A stretch of DNA of 18,897 nucleotides, taken from the NCBI GenBank assembly GCA_016758965.1, contig JAEPRB010000471.1:1-18897 (forward strand), written 5' to 3'. Shown piece after piece: positions 8,016-17,637 of the stretch. The stretch is from Circinella minor. Its lineage: Eukaryota; Mucoromycota; Mucoromycetes; Mucorales; Lichtheimiaceae. Numbering within the stretch: the stretch's first letter is position 1; each line of letters begins with the position of its first letter. The notes beneath the pieces were generated by a model, which was not told where the DNA came from, made no database searches, and saw only the letters and a program-made list of their open reading frames with translations. A program made the translations under genes and the position numbers.

Positions 8016-11000
8016 ATGGTTCAGTGTCCATATTGTGGAGATTATTACACACTTGCAAAATTAACAGCACATAAACAGGAATGTTTTGAAAATAAGTACA
8101 CCAAGTCAGTTTCGGAATCTATTAGAAGCAGATCGGTTGCAAAACGACATCAATTTAATCATTCAAATAATGTGATTACGACACCAGAATTTTCAACGAT
8201 CCCTTCAGGCACGACAACAACAACAACAACACCAATAGAATCAGGAGCAATATCGATCGCACCTTCTTCTTCTTCTTCTTCTTTAATTGGACACGTGACA
8301 GAAAACATTTTTTCTACTCTACCATTCCCACAACAACAGAATAATACAATGATAACTGATTATCTGTCTGATAATAATGAACCCTATGATGATGGAGATT
8401 ACTGTGACTGTGACGTGATGGATGACGATCCCGTCCAGTTCATATGTACATTGGGAGATCTCGATAAGGATGAGAATAACACCTTTGACTCCCCACAAAT
8501 AAGTAATGATGAAACAAGTGGCGTAACAAACAATATCAACAGTTGCAACAACACTAGTGGCCTAATATTCGACCCTAATATTACGGAGGAGCATCATATT
8601 GGGCTTTCAGAAAGATTCAGTTTAGAACTTTTACAAATTATAGACGAATTTGTTATACCACGGGCTGCTCATGAACAGCTCGTAAAGTTGATTAACAACA
8701 TTGTTACCGCTAGTGAAAGCCAATTCGGTACAAATATATCTTTCAAGCACGTTTATATGTAGTTCCTTGCATTTCTCATTTTCTTTTTCCATGATTTAAT
8801 AGTGCCGAATCGAGATCAAGATTACTATTTCCTTCATATCTTATCACCTTATCTTACCGAAAAATTGTTAGTGTCTTTGTATCCTGTGAAAAAGCTTGAA
8901 TTCGACATTTGTCCTGACAGCTGCTATCTTTATATATCTGATAATATTACCAGTTGCCCAAATAAAAAATGTGGGAAGCAGCGATATCGAAATGGTCAAC
9001 AAAACATTGAAAAAAGAGCTTATGCTACCATGCAGTATCTTCCACTCACAGAACAGCTTGGAACATTTATAGCACACAAAACAACGCGGGATCTACTTAA
9101 TTACCCTGCAACTTTGAATTATCAAAACACGGTATTCAAAGACATTTTTGATGGACAAGTAGTAAGAGGGATGGAACAATGGGGCTCTGATATGATTGCG
9201 TTGGCGCTCTTTCAAGATGGATTTCGTCCATTTATTCATAGTAAAGTTTCCATGACGACTGTTATGCTTGTGATATTAAATCTCCCGCCTGAGGAAAGGT
9301 AATAACATTACACGGATGGGTTATGTATTTGATTTTAATACTAATCTGTATTTTATTCTTCTCGTTCTACTAGATATAAAGAAAAAAACATCATTACAGT
9401 GTCTATTATTCCAATCAATTCAAAAGGCGGAAATCTCGATTCGTTTCTCTCTCCCCTTTATCAAGAACTGATGAATCTGGAAACCGAAGGGATGCATATA
9501 GTATGCGATGATGGAGTAACAAGAGCAATTACTGCACATCTTGTGATTGCATCAGGGGACGGTCCTGGTATTGCATTGGTAATTTATCATGGAGGCCACC
9601 AATCCAAATTCGGCTGTCGTATATGTTTGATAGCTTCTGAACGCAGCGAAAGCTCACTATCGATCAGTAACAAAAATGGTGGAAGTAACATGAAAGCTGG
9701 TTTTGGTCGATACTATCCTGGATCCATTGAGATTGATGACGAGAGACAAATAAGTGATTACAAGAATGGGGATAAGGTAATTTAGCTGGTATTTGAAAAG
9801 CCCTTTTTTTTATGTCAATAGTTTTAATTAATTGCTTTTATATATACAGGACCATAATATTAAGTCACCTTGTCCATTAGCATTGTTGAAGTCGTTCACT
9901 ACAGTATTTAATTTTGGACTTGATGAATTCCACTTATATGGATGCAACATTAGCCCGCAACTTTGGGCCATGTTCTCCAATCCAATTTTACGCACACCTT
10001 TCCTTATGACAAAAGCACAACAGTCTGCAATTAGTGGATCAATCAAAGCATCACAATCGAGGTGGCCGTCAGTATTTGAAAGTCGGCTGTGTAGTATAGT
10101 TGAAATATATATGTTTTACCAGGAATATAATAGTTCGTTAGCAGAAAGTACCACTGTTTTATTTATCTATTTATCTATTTTAGATGTCTTAACGAGAACA
10201 AATGACGTACGAGGAATTGATTATATTGATCTTTTACTTTACGTTATACCAACAATCGTGATCGAACAGCTTCAAAACACCAACTGTTCAGTGGATGCAA
10301 TCGATGCCCTGGCAGCTTTGGTAAAAGGGTGTAGCATATCGCTTTCATGGGAAGTGAGTGATATAAACGTTAAACAAATTGAACAGTACGTATTATTTTA
10401 ATAAGAACATATTTAATGTTAAAACAGATGGTATCATTGTTACTTAATATTAAACTTGATGTATATTATTCATAAAAGGTTTTTTCGACAATGGCATTTA
10501 TTTGCAAGGTCTGAATTATTTCCAAAAAATCTTTATACTGTTAGTTTTCATTACATTCGACATGTTGCAGATTCAATCAGGCAGATCGGTCCACTTCGGG
10601 TATATTCAGCAAGAAGTATGGAAAGAATGGTAGGTTTCTATGACAGAAGGATAAAATCAACGCAACATGCAGGTACATCAGCTGGAAATAAGATGGAACT
10701 TATGGCAGCACAACAATATTATACAAGAACAATAAGAGAATGCTCGAACAAAGATAATTTAAATGAACAACCAAAAAAAATTGTGTGTTTTGACCCCTCT
10801 GGCTGTGGACCAGAACTTTGGGGTCCTCATTTGAAAGAAACAACAACTGACGATTATAAAAGTTCATACAACTTAATGCATTACTTACGAAACTTCTGGG
10901 CCCATGAGAAAGGAATTTCAGCAACTGTACTACCAATACTCAAAAGTAATATTACCATTGGACGACGGCTTTTTCTGAATGGTTCCACTTATGAATGTGC

Positions 11001-11517
11001 AGAACTGTCAAAATTTAAAGGGTATGGAACGTTTCTTAAGATATCATTACCTAAGTACTATACTAGAAAAAAATCAATTTCTCATAGTATTGGTGGTGAT
11101 AATTCAGTTGAATATAAAACATACTTTGGCGAAGCGATTTTATTCTTTACACATCGTTATATGAGTATGCATATATTATGATACAGATAAAAAAAAAAAA
11201 AACTAGATAATGATGTATTATAAATATCTATGTCACATTTTTCTTTTGTGTTAACTAATTCTTCATAAAATTCTTTAAGGTCAACATAAAAGCTTTGTTT
11301 GATCTCCTTAGATGAAAATACTGAACTAACAAAATATGGATATCCTGTTGGCAAAACATCATTTAGAACTGGGAAACGATTATTCATATGTGATGTCTTA
11401 TCTATTGAGTGTGCTGTTGGAGTGTTAAAATCACCAATACAACAAAACAAATATTATTACGTCTATAAGAATATGATGAATAACCCAATTATCCTTGGAA
11501 ACACACAGAAAATATAA
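8016..11517 (+). CDS. Plavaka/CACTA transposase, six exons, about 1012 residues
   Basis: This is the DDE transposase expected to cut and rejoin the CACCCCGG ends. My exon model is 8016-8727, 8803-9298, 9374-9776, 9850-10385, 10479-11164 and 11312-11517. It sums to 3039 bases, exactly 1013 codons, with every GT-AG junction in phase. The first junction (GTACAA at 8728) is the least certain. The protein opens with a C2HC zinc finger (C4, C7, H19, C23), followed by a Ser/Thr-rich and acidic linker. A second Cys set (about C274, C278, C289, C294; motif CPDSCYLY then SCPNKKCG) is typical of Tnp2/Plavaka proteins. FQDGFRPF (D near 376) and GLDEFHLYG (D near 562) are candidate catalytic positions, and GCRIC is the Cys motif between them. 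No stop or frameshift is seen, so the gene looks functional. Confidence 0.85.
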
Positions 11518-11754
11518 ATAAAATATTTTTTTTTGCGTTTTGGTTAGCTACCGTTTTTTAATGTGATGTGTATTTCTGTTGATACATGATTTTTTATGTT
11601 TCTTCTACATTAAGGTATAGAAAAAAACAAAATTTCACAAAAACATCAATTTACCAAGTCAGTACATACTAAATTTTGTAACGTTATGGTGATTGTATGT
11701 TGATTCAGGTATACTTATGTTGCCACAGAGAATAACATAGATTGACATAATTTA

Positions 11755-11776
11755 ACAGTGGAGATTTCCCGGGGTG
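11755..11776. repeat. Right terminal inverted repeat of the Plavaka element
   Basis: It runs ACAGTGG to CGGGGTG and is the inverted copy of 6221-6242 with one mismatch. Confidence 0.9.
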
Positions 11777-12168
11777 TTTTAATGTTTAAACATTTTGAAA
11801 TATTAAATATATATAAAATAAATTAGACCTAATGCTAATTTATTTTGTTTATGTAATAAACCTATATATATATATATATTTATTTCTGGAAAAACAAGAT
11901 TTGTTATATAAATATTTGTTTTTTAATATATATAAATAATAATATAAAAATCATGTTAAGCATTTGTTGCTGTTGTTATAGTAGTGGTAGTAGTGGTAGA
12001 AGAACAAGAACATGTTAATGTTGTTGTTGTTATGGTATAACATAAAAATTTATATTGTAATTATTATATACTAAAATAAATATAGGAAAGCATATAATTT
12101 TTCAATAATCTAATGATTGAGAAAATTTTATAGTTTTTAAAAATATTAATTATTATTGTTTTATCTCC

Positions 12169-12832
12169 TTGCTGAACATCATATATGACATCCCTACCAC
12201 TCACAAAGTAGGAGGATTCACATCACACAATAGCACCCAAGCATGTCACAAATGTACGCATCCACTTATTTGTTCTCGTTTGAGTTTGAATTTTTACTAT
12301 GTAAAAAAAAAAAATTATAGTGTGTAGAAAACACTTTTCCCTCCTTTTTTTTTTTTTTTTTTATATATTAAAATCACCACAAACAGATAACCGTAAATAT
12401 GATGCACGTATGAAAAATTTGTATATGAACTTGTTCAAAGATAGAAAATGGGACGAAAGATTACAATCTACTGATAGATGTCAATGAGCACAAAAAAAAA
12501 ACGTGAATTAATAAAAAAAATGGACATAGAACAGTATTAAACCAAAAGCTTTTATACATGACAAGATGAAGGCATCTGGTAAGAAACACAATTGTTTTTG
12601 ATTCATCACATGTGTAGAAATATAAGGAAGGGTTCTAATGAGAGTTTCCACCAGGATGGAATATTAATGAATGTATAATATATTATTTTACTATATATAC
12701 TAACTTCTAATAATACTACGTGCCCTTTTTTTATTTTATTTTCTTATATATATATACCCGTTCACCTAAAAACAAACGATTCAATATTTCCTCTTTTTCA
12801 ATAGCCAGGCGAATTATTATTTTAGGTATATA
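12169..12832. other. AT-rich sequence without a recognised gene
   Basis: It contains a run of 18 or more T at about 12345-12362, several A-tracts and AT dinucleotide tracts. No open frame shows recognisable protein content and no terminal repeats were found. It joins the right foldback arm to the CAGGATTTT terminus at 12833. Confidence 0.5.
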
Positions 12833-13257
12833 CAGGATTTTGCATCTAATTACCGACACAGGAGGTCAAATCTTCTGCTTACGGGCTGGTAATTTTTTGA
12901 ATTTCGGGCTGGTAGGGTTTTCACTTAGGGCCACTAAATTTTTTACTTACGGGATGTAAATGATTTGCGATTGAAATAAAAAATTTTCATGCATGACCAT
13001 CAGGACTTTCGCTTAAGAGCAGATTAATTATTCGCCACAAGGACACCTGTATTTTCACTACTGCCCAAATTTTTATTGGTCAATAAACACATAGTTGTTC
13101 GTCAGTGAGACATTCACTATTCGTTATGAGGGCATTCAATTGTTCACACATGGTATATGAATTATTCGACAATTGGCCATTAATTTTTAACACTTGGAAT
13201 GAATATTGTTCACCAATAGGAACAGTTTTTTTGTGAATAGGAAAAAACTAATTTGCT
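12833..13257. repeat. Degenerate 22-bp tandem array at an IS630-type terminus
   Basis: The segment starts TA (12831-12832) then CAGGATTTTGC, resembling the CAGGATTTTTCC terminus of the element at 15767. From 12857 to 13257 I can divide it into 18 consecutive units: 14 of 22 bp, three of 23 and one of 24. Each tends to carry GG or GGNCA at positions 5-9, AATT or TTTT in the second half, and TTCGC or TTCAC at the end. No two units are identical. No matching inverted array was found downstream, so this looks like one surviving end of a decayed element. The period is not a multiple of three, which argues against a protein repeat. Confidence 0.65.
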
Positions 13258-13756
13258 ATATGTAGTCTATGCACTATTATCAAAGCTATTTGTCTTAAAC
13301 TTTCTTTGTGGTATCCATTCTGGCTGTGATATTCCTACCTTCTAATATACACCCGATCTAAGTCAAACATAAACATATCGGTTACTTCTTTATTATACCA
13401 TAACAAACAAACGATATAAAATGAAACATTTAATAATATATAATAACGATATACCACTAAGAACTATATACCAATAATAATAATAATAATAATAAAATAT
13501 AAGATAAAATGTATCACGTATCAAACATATTGAAACTAAAACAAGTGAATCTATCATCATAGAATAGGGAACTTATATACAAAAGAATATAAAATTGAAT
13601 AATATAAAGTTATCTTTTTTATCTTAATTTTTATCTTTAATCTTATTTCACTATTTTTACCTTTAGTTCCTTTCTTTTTCAACAATCTCTATAAAAATGG
13701 AATAAAGCAACAAATGTACTCACCGCTCTCTCTCGCCTAATCAGGCTTCCCAATTT
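13258..13756. other. AT-rich upstream region with an AAT microsatellite
   Basis: It holds an AAT microsatellite of about eight repeats at 13473-13495 and pyrimidine-rich tracts at 13615-13685. A TATAAAA box at 13690-13696 lies about 60 bases upstream of the first Met of the next gene. No separate gene is recognised. Confidence 0.45.
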
Positions 13757-15142
13757 ATGCAAATTGATGAGGACTATTTTAAAAAGCATGCATGCACTTA
13801 AGAACCATCAGCCGTGGAACATTTAGAGGCTGCTAGCACCCTTCTCAATTTATCATCCCATGGAATTGGTTCACTTGAACGTAGCATTAGTGAACTTAAT
13901 TTTGATGAAGAGAATGATGGTACGTACTAACAATAATAGTAACGAAGCTCACATTAGTTATTTAGACTACAATATGAGAATATGTATATTAATTATTTTA
14001 TATTTTCCCCATTTAACAACGATCAAGTTGATAGCGATGGTGATATTAACATGATTGAGCCTGGTTCAACCAATTCAAGCAGAAAAGGTAAAAAAAGAGG
14101 AAAATATAATCCACCTTCCGACGAAGATATTCGCAGAGCGATCCTTGACAAGGCAAGAGGCAAATCTATCTCAAAAGCTGCTTCTAGTAACAATATCAAA
14201 AATAGCACTTTACGCGGTCGTATGGCGAAGAAAGCTGAAACTAGATCTCTTGCCAGAAGAAAGCCAGGTCCTAAAAAAAAGGTGAATGATATAATCGAGG
14301 CAATGCATAGAAATCTTTGTAGATACGTTGATGACAATATCATCGCATCGCATGAAAAAACCTATGCACATTTCGAAAACCAATTCAAGGATGCCAAGAT
14401 TCCTAAAGGTGTCCTAAAAAAATATATACAACAAAACTTTCGCATAACCTTACATTCACATAAAATCCTATTCAAACAACTAGAGGTGGACGAAAACATG
14501 CAGTCTCATGATGCTTGTATGCATTATTTGTTCGAGAAAGGAGTTAACCCTAACGAATGTGTATTTATTAGAGAGATGGTATTTGATATCGATAGTACCC
14601 ACACATATGGTGATCAGAAAAAGCGAAACGCTAGAATGAATAAAGCAATCACAGAAGGTAGAGAAATCAACCAACGAGAAAAGGTTGTCAAACCTCTTGA
14701 TACAACAATGGTTTTTCTCGTTGCATTCACACGTAGCAAGGTATTACATCAATTTTATAAAGTATATGAAGACTTAGAAGATGACGACGTGAAGAAATTC
14801 TTGCGGAAGGTTATCGAAAAGATGGATGAAGATGGACTTACAGGTTGGAATATTATTTTTGATGATGCTCCTATTGAAACAAGAATAATGCTCACAAGAA
14901 TAGCTGATGCTGATGGGTATGACATTTTCTTTTTACCATCTTGTGAATCTCCTCTAAATCCAGCCGACGTGTTCTTTAACGAAGTTAAAGTAAAAACTTT
15001 ACGTCATAAAACTGATTTTGCTAACATCGGTAAAGATGCAATATGGTGTCGCTTAGAAAACACCATAGCAAACATTTCATCCCGAACTCTTAAATCATGT
15101 ATTCTTCTTAACTTTTCCTGCGAGTGTCCTGAATGTTTGTAA
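13757..15142 (+). CDS. IS630-type transposase-derived protein with altered catalytic residues
   Basis: The long uninterrupted part (14028-15142) encodes a DNA-binding region (KSISKAASSNNIKNSTLRGR, a helix-turn-helix in the style of this family) and a DDE-like domain. The first motif reads FIREMVFDID, with Arg at 14570-14572 where these enzymes have Asp. The second Asp is kept (FDDAPIE, codon 14861-14863). The third acidic position is Asp rather than Glu (NPADVFF), still 34 residues downstream. Upstream, a short exon from ATG 13757 to 13919 joins through a 108-bp intron (GTACGT at 13920, AAG ending 14027) in phase. That exon contains one TAA at 13799-13801, so either the true start is the Met at 14051 (about 363 residues) or this is a young pseudogene. 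I found no inverted ends around it. It could be a domesticated transposase or a dying copy. Confidence 0.65.
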
Positions 15143-15603
15143 TCACTTCTTATATTTTAACCATCAGCTTCTTCCCGCTTTTCTCTCTATTTTTTTACTC
15201 TCTACTCCCTTCGATTTCTAATATATCTATTCATGTATAATTTTTTTTTAATTTTTTAATGTGGGCATGATTTATATAAGATTTTAATTATATTTCCTAT
15301 CCGTTGAGGATGTATATTATTGGATATTATTATGTGTATAATTTTGAATAAATAACTATCTTTGTGTTTGATGATCTTCTTTATGATGTGTTTGATTTAC
15401 GAGTATTATTATATATGCAATTTGTTTTAATTATCATTTGGGCAGTGCTAATTACTTGTAAAACACCCAATGTATGTTTATTATAAGGTTTGTTTGTGAG
15501 TTTATATTGTGATCATATTATTAGAATTATTATGATTAGGTAGTTATGCGATTTAAAGTAGATAAGAATATAATGGAAAGGAGACAATTGAAAAATATAT
15601 AAA
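15143..15603. other. AT-rich intergenic stretch, no recognised gene
   Basis: It starts with a C/T-rich tract (15160-15215), then becomes very AT-rich. No open frame resembles a known protein. I looked for an inverted counterpart of the array at 12833-13257 and did not find one. Confidence 0.5.
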
Positions 15604-15766
15604 TTAAAGATCATGCTCGCGTGCAAGACAGCGATCGAAGTATGTCATAGAGTGATTAACCCATCCAGCATAGTCGCTCAAGGTGACTTTAGCTAGTGAT
15701 GATGTTAGTCTTTGCTCCAAATCTTCTGTTTGATTTTCAGAAGTTTGCTCGATAAAGTTTGTATTA

Positions 15767-15917
15767 CAGGATTTTTCCAAATTATTTGCGCTGAACTGAA
15801 TTAATTTTGCGCCAATGAGAAAGGGAATTTTGCATCACATATAAAATTATTTTGCGTTGCCTGGGGAATAATTTTGCGCCAATGATTTTGTGTTCCTGTT
15901 TTTGCGTCAAAATATTT
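15767..15917. repeat. Left inverted end of the nested element
   Basis: Inverted partner of 17475-17637. It lacks one T-rich TTTGCG unit present on the right and has lost two GCG words to GCA and GTG. Confidence 0.85.
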
Positions 15918-16008
15918 GCGTCAGAGTATACAAGTTTCAACACTATTTTCCCTATATCAATGTTTATTTTATGAATTAAGAAGCTATTTATAAAAGTACA
16001 AGAAGTAG

Positions 16009-17443
16009 TTACAAAACTTTTTTCTCAAGACAAGCGTCAAAAAATGAATGCGCATGCTTAATCCATCCAATACAATCATTCTTCGTTACTCGTTTAACTG
16101 CTTCAGTTATTCTTGGAGTTAATTGATCATTTTCACTCAACCTATCTCTTCGGACATCTATTATTATAATACTATTAGTCTTAAGAGCGACAATACCGAT
16201 CATGTTCCATACATACTTTGTTTTACTTTGGACCAGAATTCTTCAATTGGATTTAGAAAGGGAGAATATGGGGCAAGGTAAGCACACTTATAGCCGCGGT
16301 GCTCTATAAGCTGTTCAATTGATTTATTTGTATGGATGGGCGCGTTATCCATTACCAAGTAACGTCCTTTCATACCATTCTCATCAAGGACGTCCGTGAC
16401 TTTGTTCAAAAACTCAATAAAATGTTCAGTGCGTGTTCCAATTCGCCCATTCAACACTGTGGTACCGTTGCTTCGCTTTCGCTTCTTACTGCTTTGTACG
16501 GCTTGTGGTTTTCTAAGCGATACATTGATGACACCAAGCTCACAGATGGCACCAAGGATTGTAACAGACACACCACGTTGAGTAGGAACAACAGCTCGAG
16601 CAGGAGTTCCTTTCTTGGATCGACCAAAATTACGACGGATATGAAGATTGAATCCAGCTTCATCAATGAACACACAACGTTTTTCAAAGTCAAATTCAGA
16701 ATCGTGTTCCATCGAGTAATCAGCTCTGCTCGTTTATCTAGAGTTTTTTCAGTCACTCTGGCCAATGGTAGTTTATCCAATTTCTTTAATGTCAAACCAG
16801 CTTTATCAACAAGATGCTTATGAAGACCACTAAGAGTGATTGATATATCAGTGAATTGCTCATACAATGCATCTCGTGCTTCGAAAAGTACCGCATCCAC
16901 ATGTTTGTCATAGTACTCAATAAGAAACGCAGTGTGTTCACTGATCAACGTAGGTGGACGTCTAAGGGGCTTTTTCGCCCCAGTCATAATGACAGGTAGC
17001 TCATTATCGATCTTATACTGACGTACATAGTGCTGCCCAGTCCTGACCTTAATACCAACCGAAAGCGAGGCTGTTTTTGCAGTCATCCCCATTTCGATGA
17101 CAAAGTCAAAAAGCTGTTGAATTTGTAGAGCATTGTACTTTCTATATGGACCGCGCTCTTCTCTCTTTTTTTTAATCGCAACTTTTTTCGAATTCTCCCG
17201 AGATTTAGTATCGCTAGTTTCAGAATTTGCTGCCACTACTTCCGTCATCTCTTCATCGACTTGAATCTCGGAGGAACCAAATTGATACAGGGATTGAATC
17301 CCCCCAGTAGTTCCTTGCCATTCCATTTCTGTTTGATAAAGAAGATCTGCATCAGCCTCTTCTACCAGCTCAGCAGGGCAGCTGTTAGCTAATATTTCAT
17401 CAGCAATGCAATTAAACTCGTAAATGAATTCCATATGAGCCAT
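16009..17443 (-). pseudogene. DD34E transposase of the nested element, one frameshift and one intron
   Basis: The frame starts at ATG 17443 with MAHMEF and an acidic N-terminus. A basic region (KKVAIKKKREERG) and a helix-turn-helix part around residues 100-150 follow. The catalytic domain has FIDEAGFNLH, VMDNAPIHT and NPIEEFW, with 34 residues between the second Asp and the Glu. The frame breaks near 16709-16712 between ELITRW and EHDSEF. A lost 4-base ATGG repeat would explain it. Further on, an intron at 16216-16158 (59 bp, GTATGT to ATAG) removes the apparent stop at 16200-16202 and joins KVKQ to VRRDRLSEND in frame. The last exon ends at 16009. Exons total 1376 bases; four more would give exactly 460 codons. 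All catalytic residues survive, so the frameshift is the only lesion I see. Confidence 0.85.
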
Positions 17444-17474
17444 TTTAAAAGAAAGTTATAAGAACCAAAGAAGT

Positions 17475-17637
17475 AAATATTTTGACGCAAAAAAAAACGC
17501 AAAAACAGGAACGCAAAATCATTGGCGCAAAATTATTCCCTAGGCAACGCAAAATAATTTTATATGTGACGCAAAATTCCCTTTCTCATTGGCGCAAAAT
17601 TAATTCAGTTCAGCGCAAATAATTTGGAAAAAACCTG
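17475..17637. repeat. Right inverted end of the nested element
   Basis: This is the better preserved end, with eight TTTGCG words. It begins CAGGTTTTTTCC when read inward from the TA at 17638-17639. Confidence 0.85.

Larger units (their letters stand above)
6221..11776. mobile_element. Plavaka-type CACTA transposon, 5.56 kb, two genes
   Basis: The termini are CACCCCGGAAAATCTCC... at 6221 and the inverted copy ...GGAGATTTCCCGGGGTG ending at 11776. They match in 21 of 22 positions. TTT abuts both ends (6218-6220 and 11777-11779), consistent with the 2-3 bp duplications of CACTA elements, although the AT-rich setting makes this weak evidence. Inside are a plus-strand six-exon transposase (8016-11517) and a minus-strand gene (6613-7869) that diverge from a 146-bp spacer. 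Both genes look undamaged. The element sits in the loop of a foldback structure. Confidence 0.85.
5848..12168. mobile_element. Foldback-like element whose loop contains the Plavaka transposon
   Basis: The arms 5848-6094 and 11913-12168 are inverted copies at roughly 95% identity over about 247 bp. The main difference is a 9-bp expansion of a CCACTACTA tract in the right arm. Both start at GGAGATAAAACAATAATAAT (read inward). Between each arm and the Plavaka ends are loops of 126 and 136 bp that share only weak similarity. Without the Plavaka insertion the structure would be about 765 bp, mostly palindrome. No target duplication is visible outside GGAGAT, so the outer limits are limits of similarity rather than proven termini. 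Confidence 0.65.
15767..17637 (-). mobile_element. TA-flanked IS630/Tc1-type transposon, 1.87 kb, nested in another transposase gene
   Basis: Both termini begin CAGG and are flanked by TA at 15765-15766 and 17638-17639. The inverted ends are 15767-15917 and 17475-17637. They contain repeated TTTGCG words: eight in the right end, with the first intervals 21, 23, 22 and 22 bp, then 14, 14 and 13. Differences between the ends include CG to CA and CG to TG changes in the left copy. One transposase gene fills the interior on the minus strand. The clean target duplication and similar ends suggest a fairly recent insertion. Confidence 0.92.

Noticed and set aside
12720..12959. Plus-strand open frame of 79 residues
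   Set aside because: Low-complexity Phe/Ile/Tyr composition, and it runs into the non-coding 22-bp array.
13045..13050. CCTGTA inside the array as the right end of a small MITE starting at 12833
   Set aside because: The bases next to it do not mirror the left terminus, and the 22-bp phase continues straight through it.
12833..13257. The 22-bp array as a CRISPR array
   Set aside because: No unit is exactly repeated and there is no repeat-spacer alternation. The window is eukaryotic and has no cas genes.
16451..16823. Programmed frameshift in the nested transposase
   Set aside because: No slippery heptamer is visible at the break, and loss of one ATGG copy explains it with the total length returning to whole codons.
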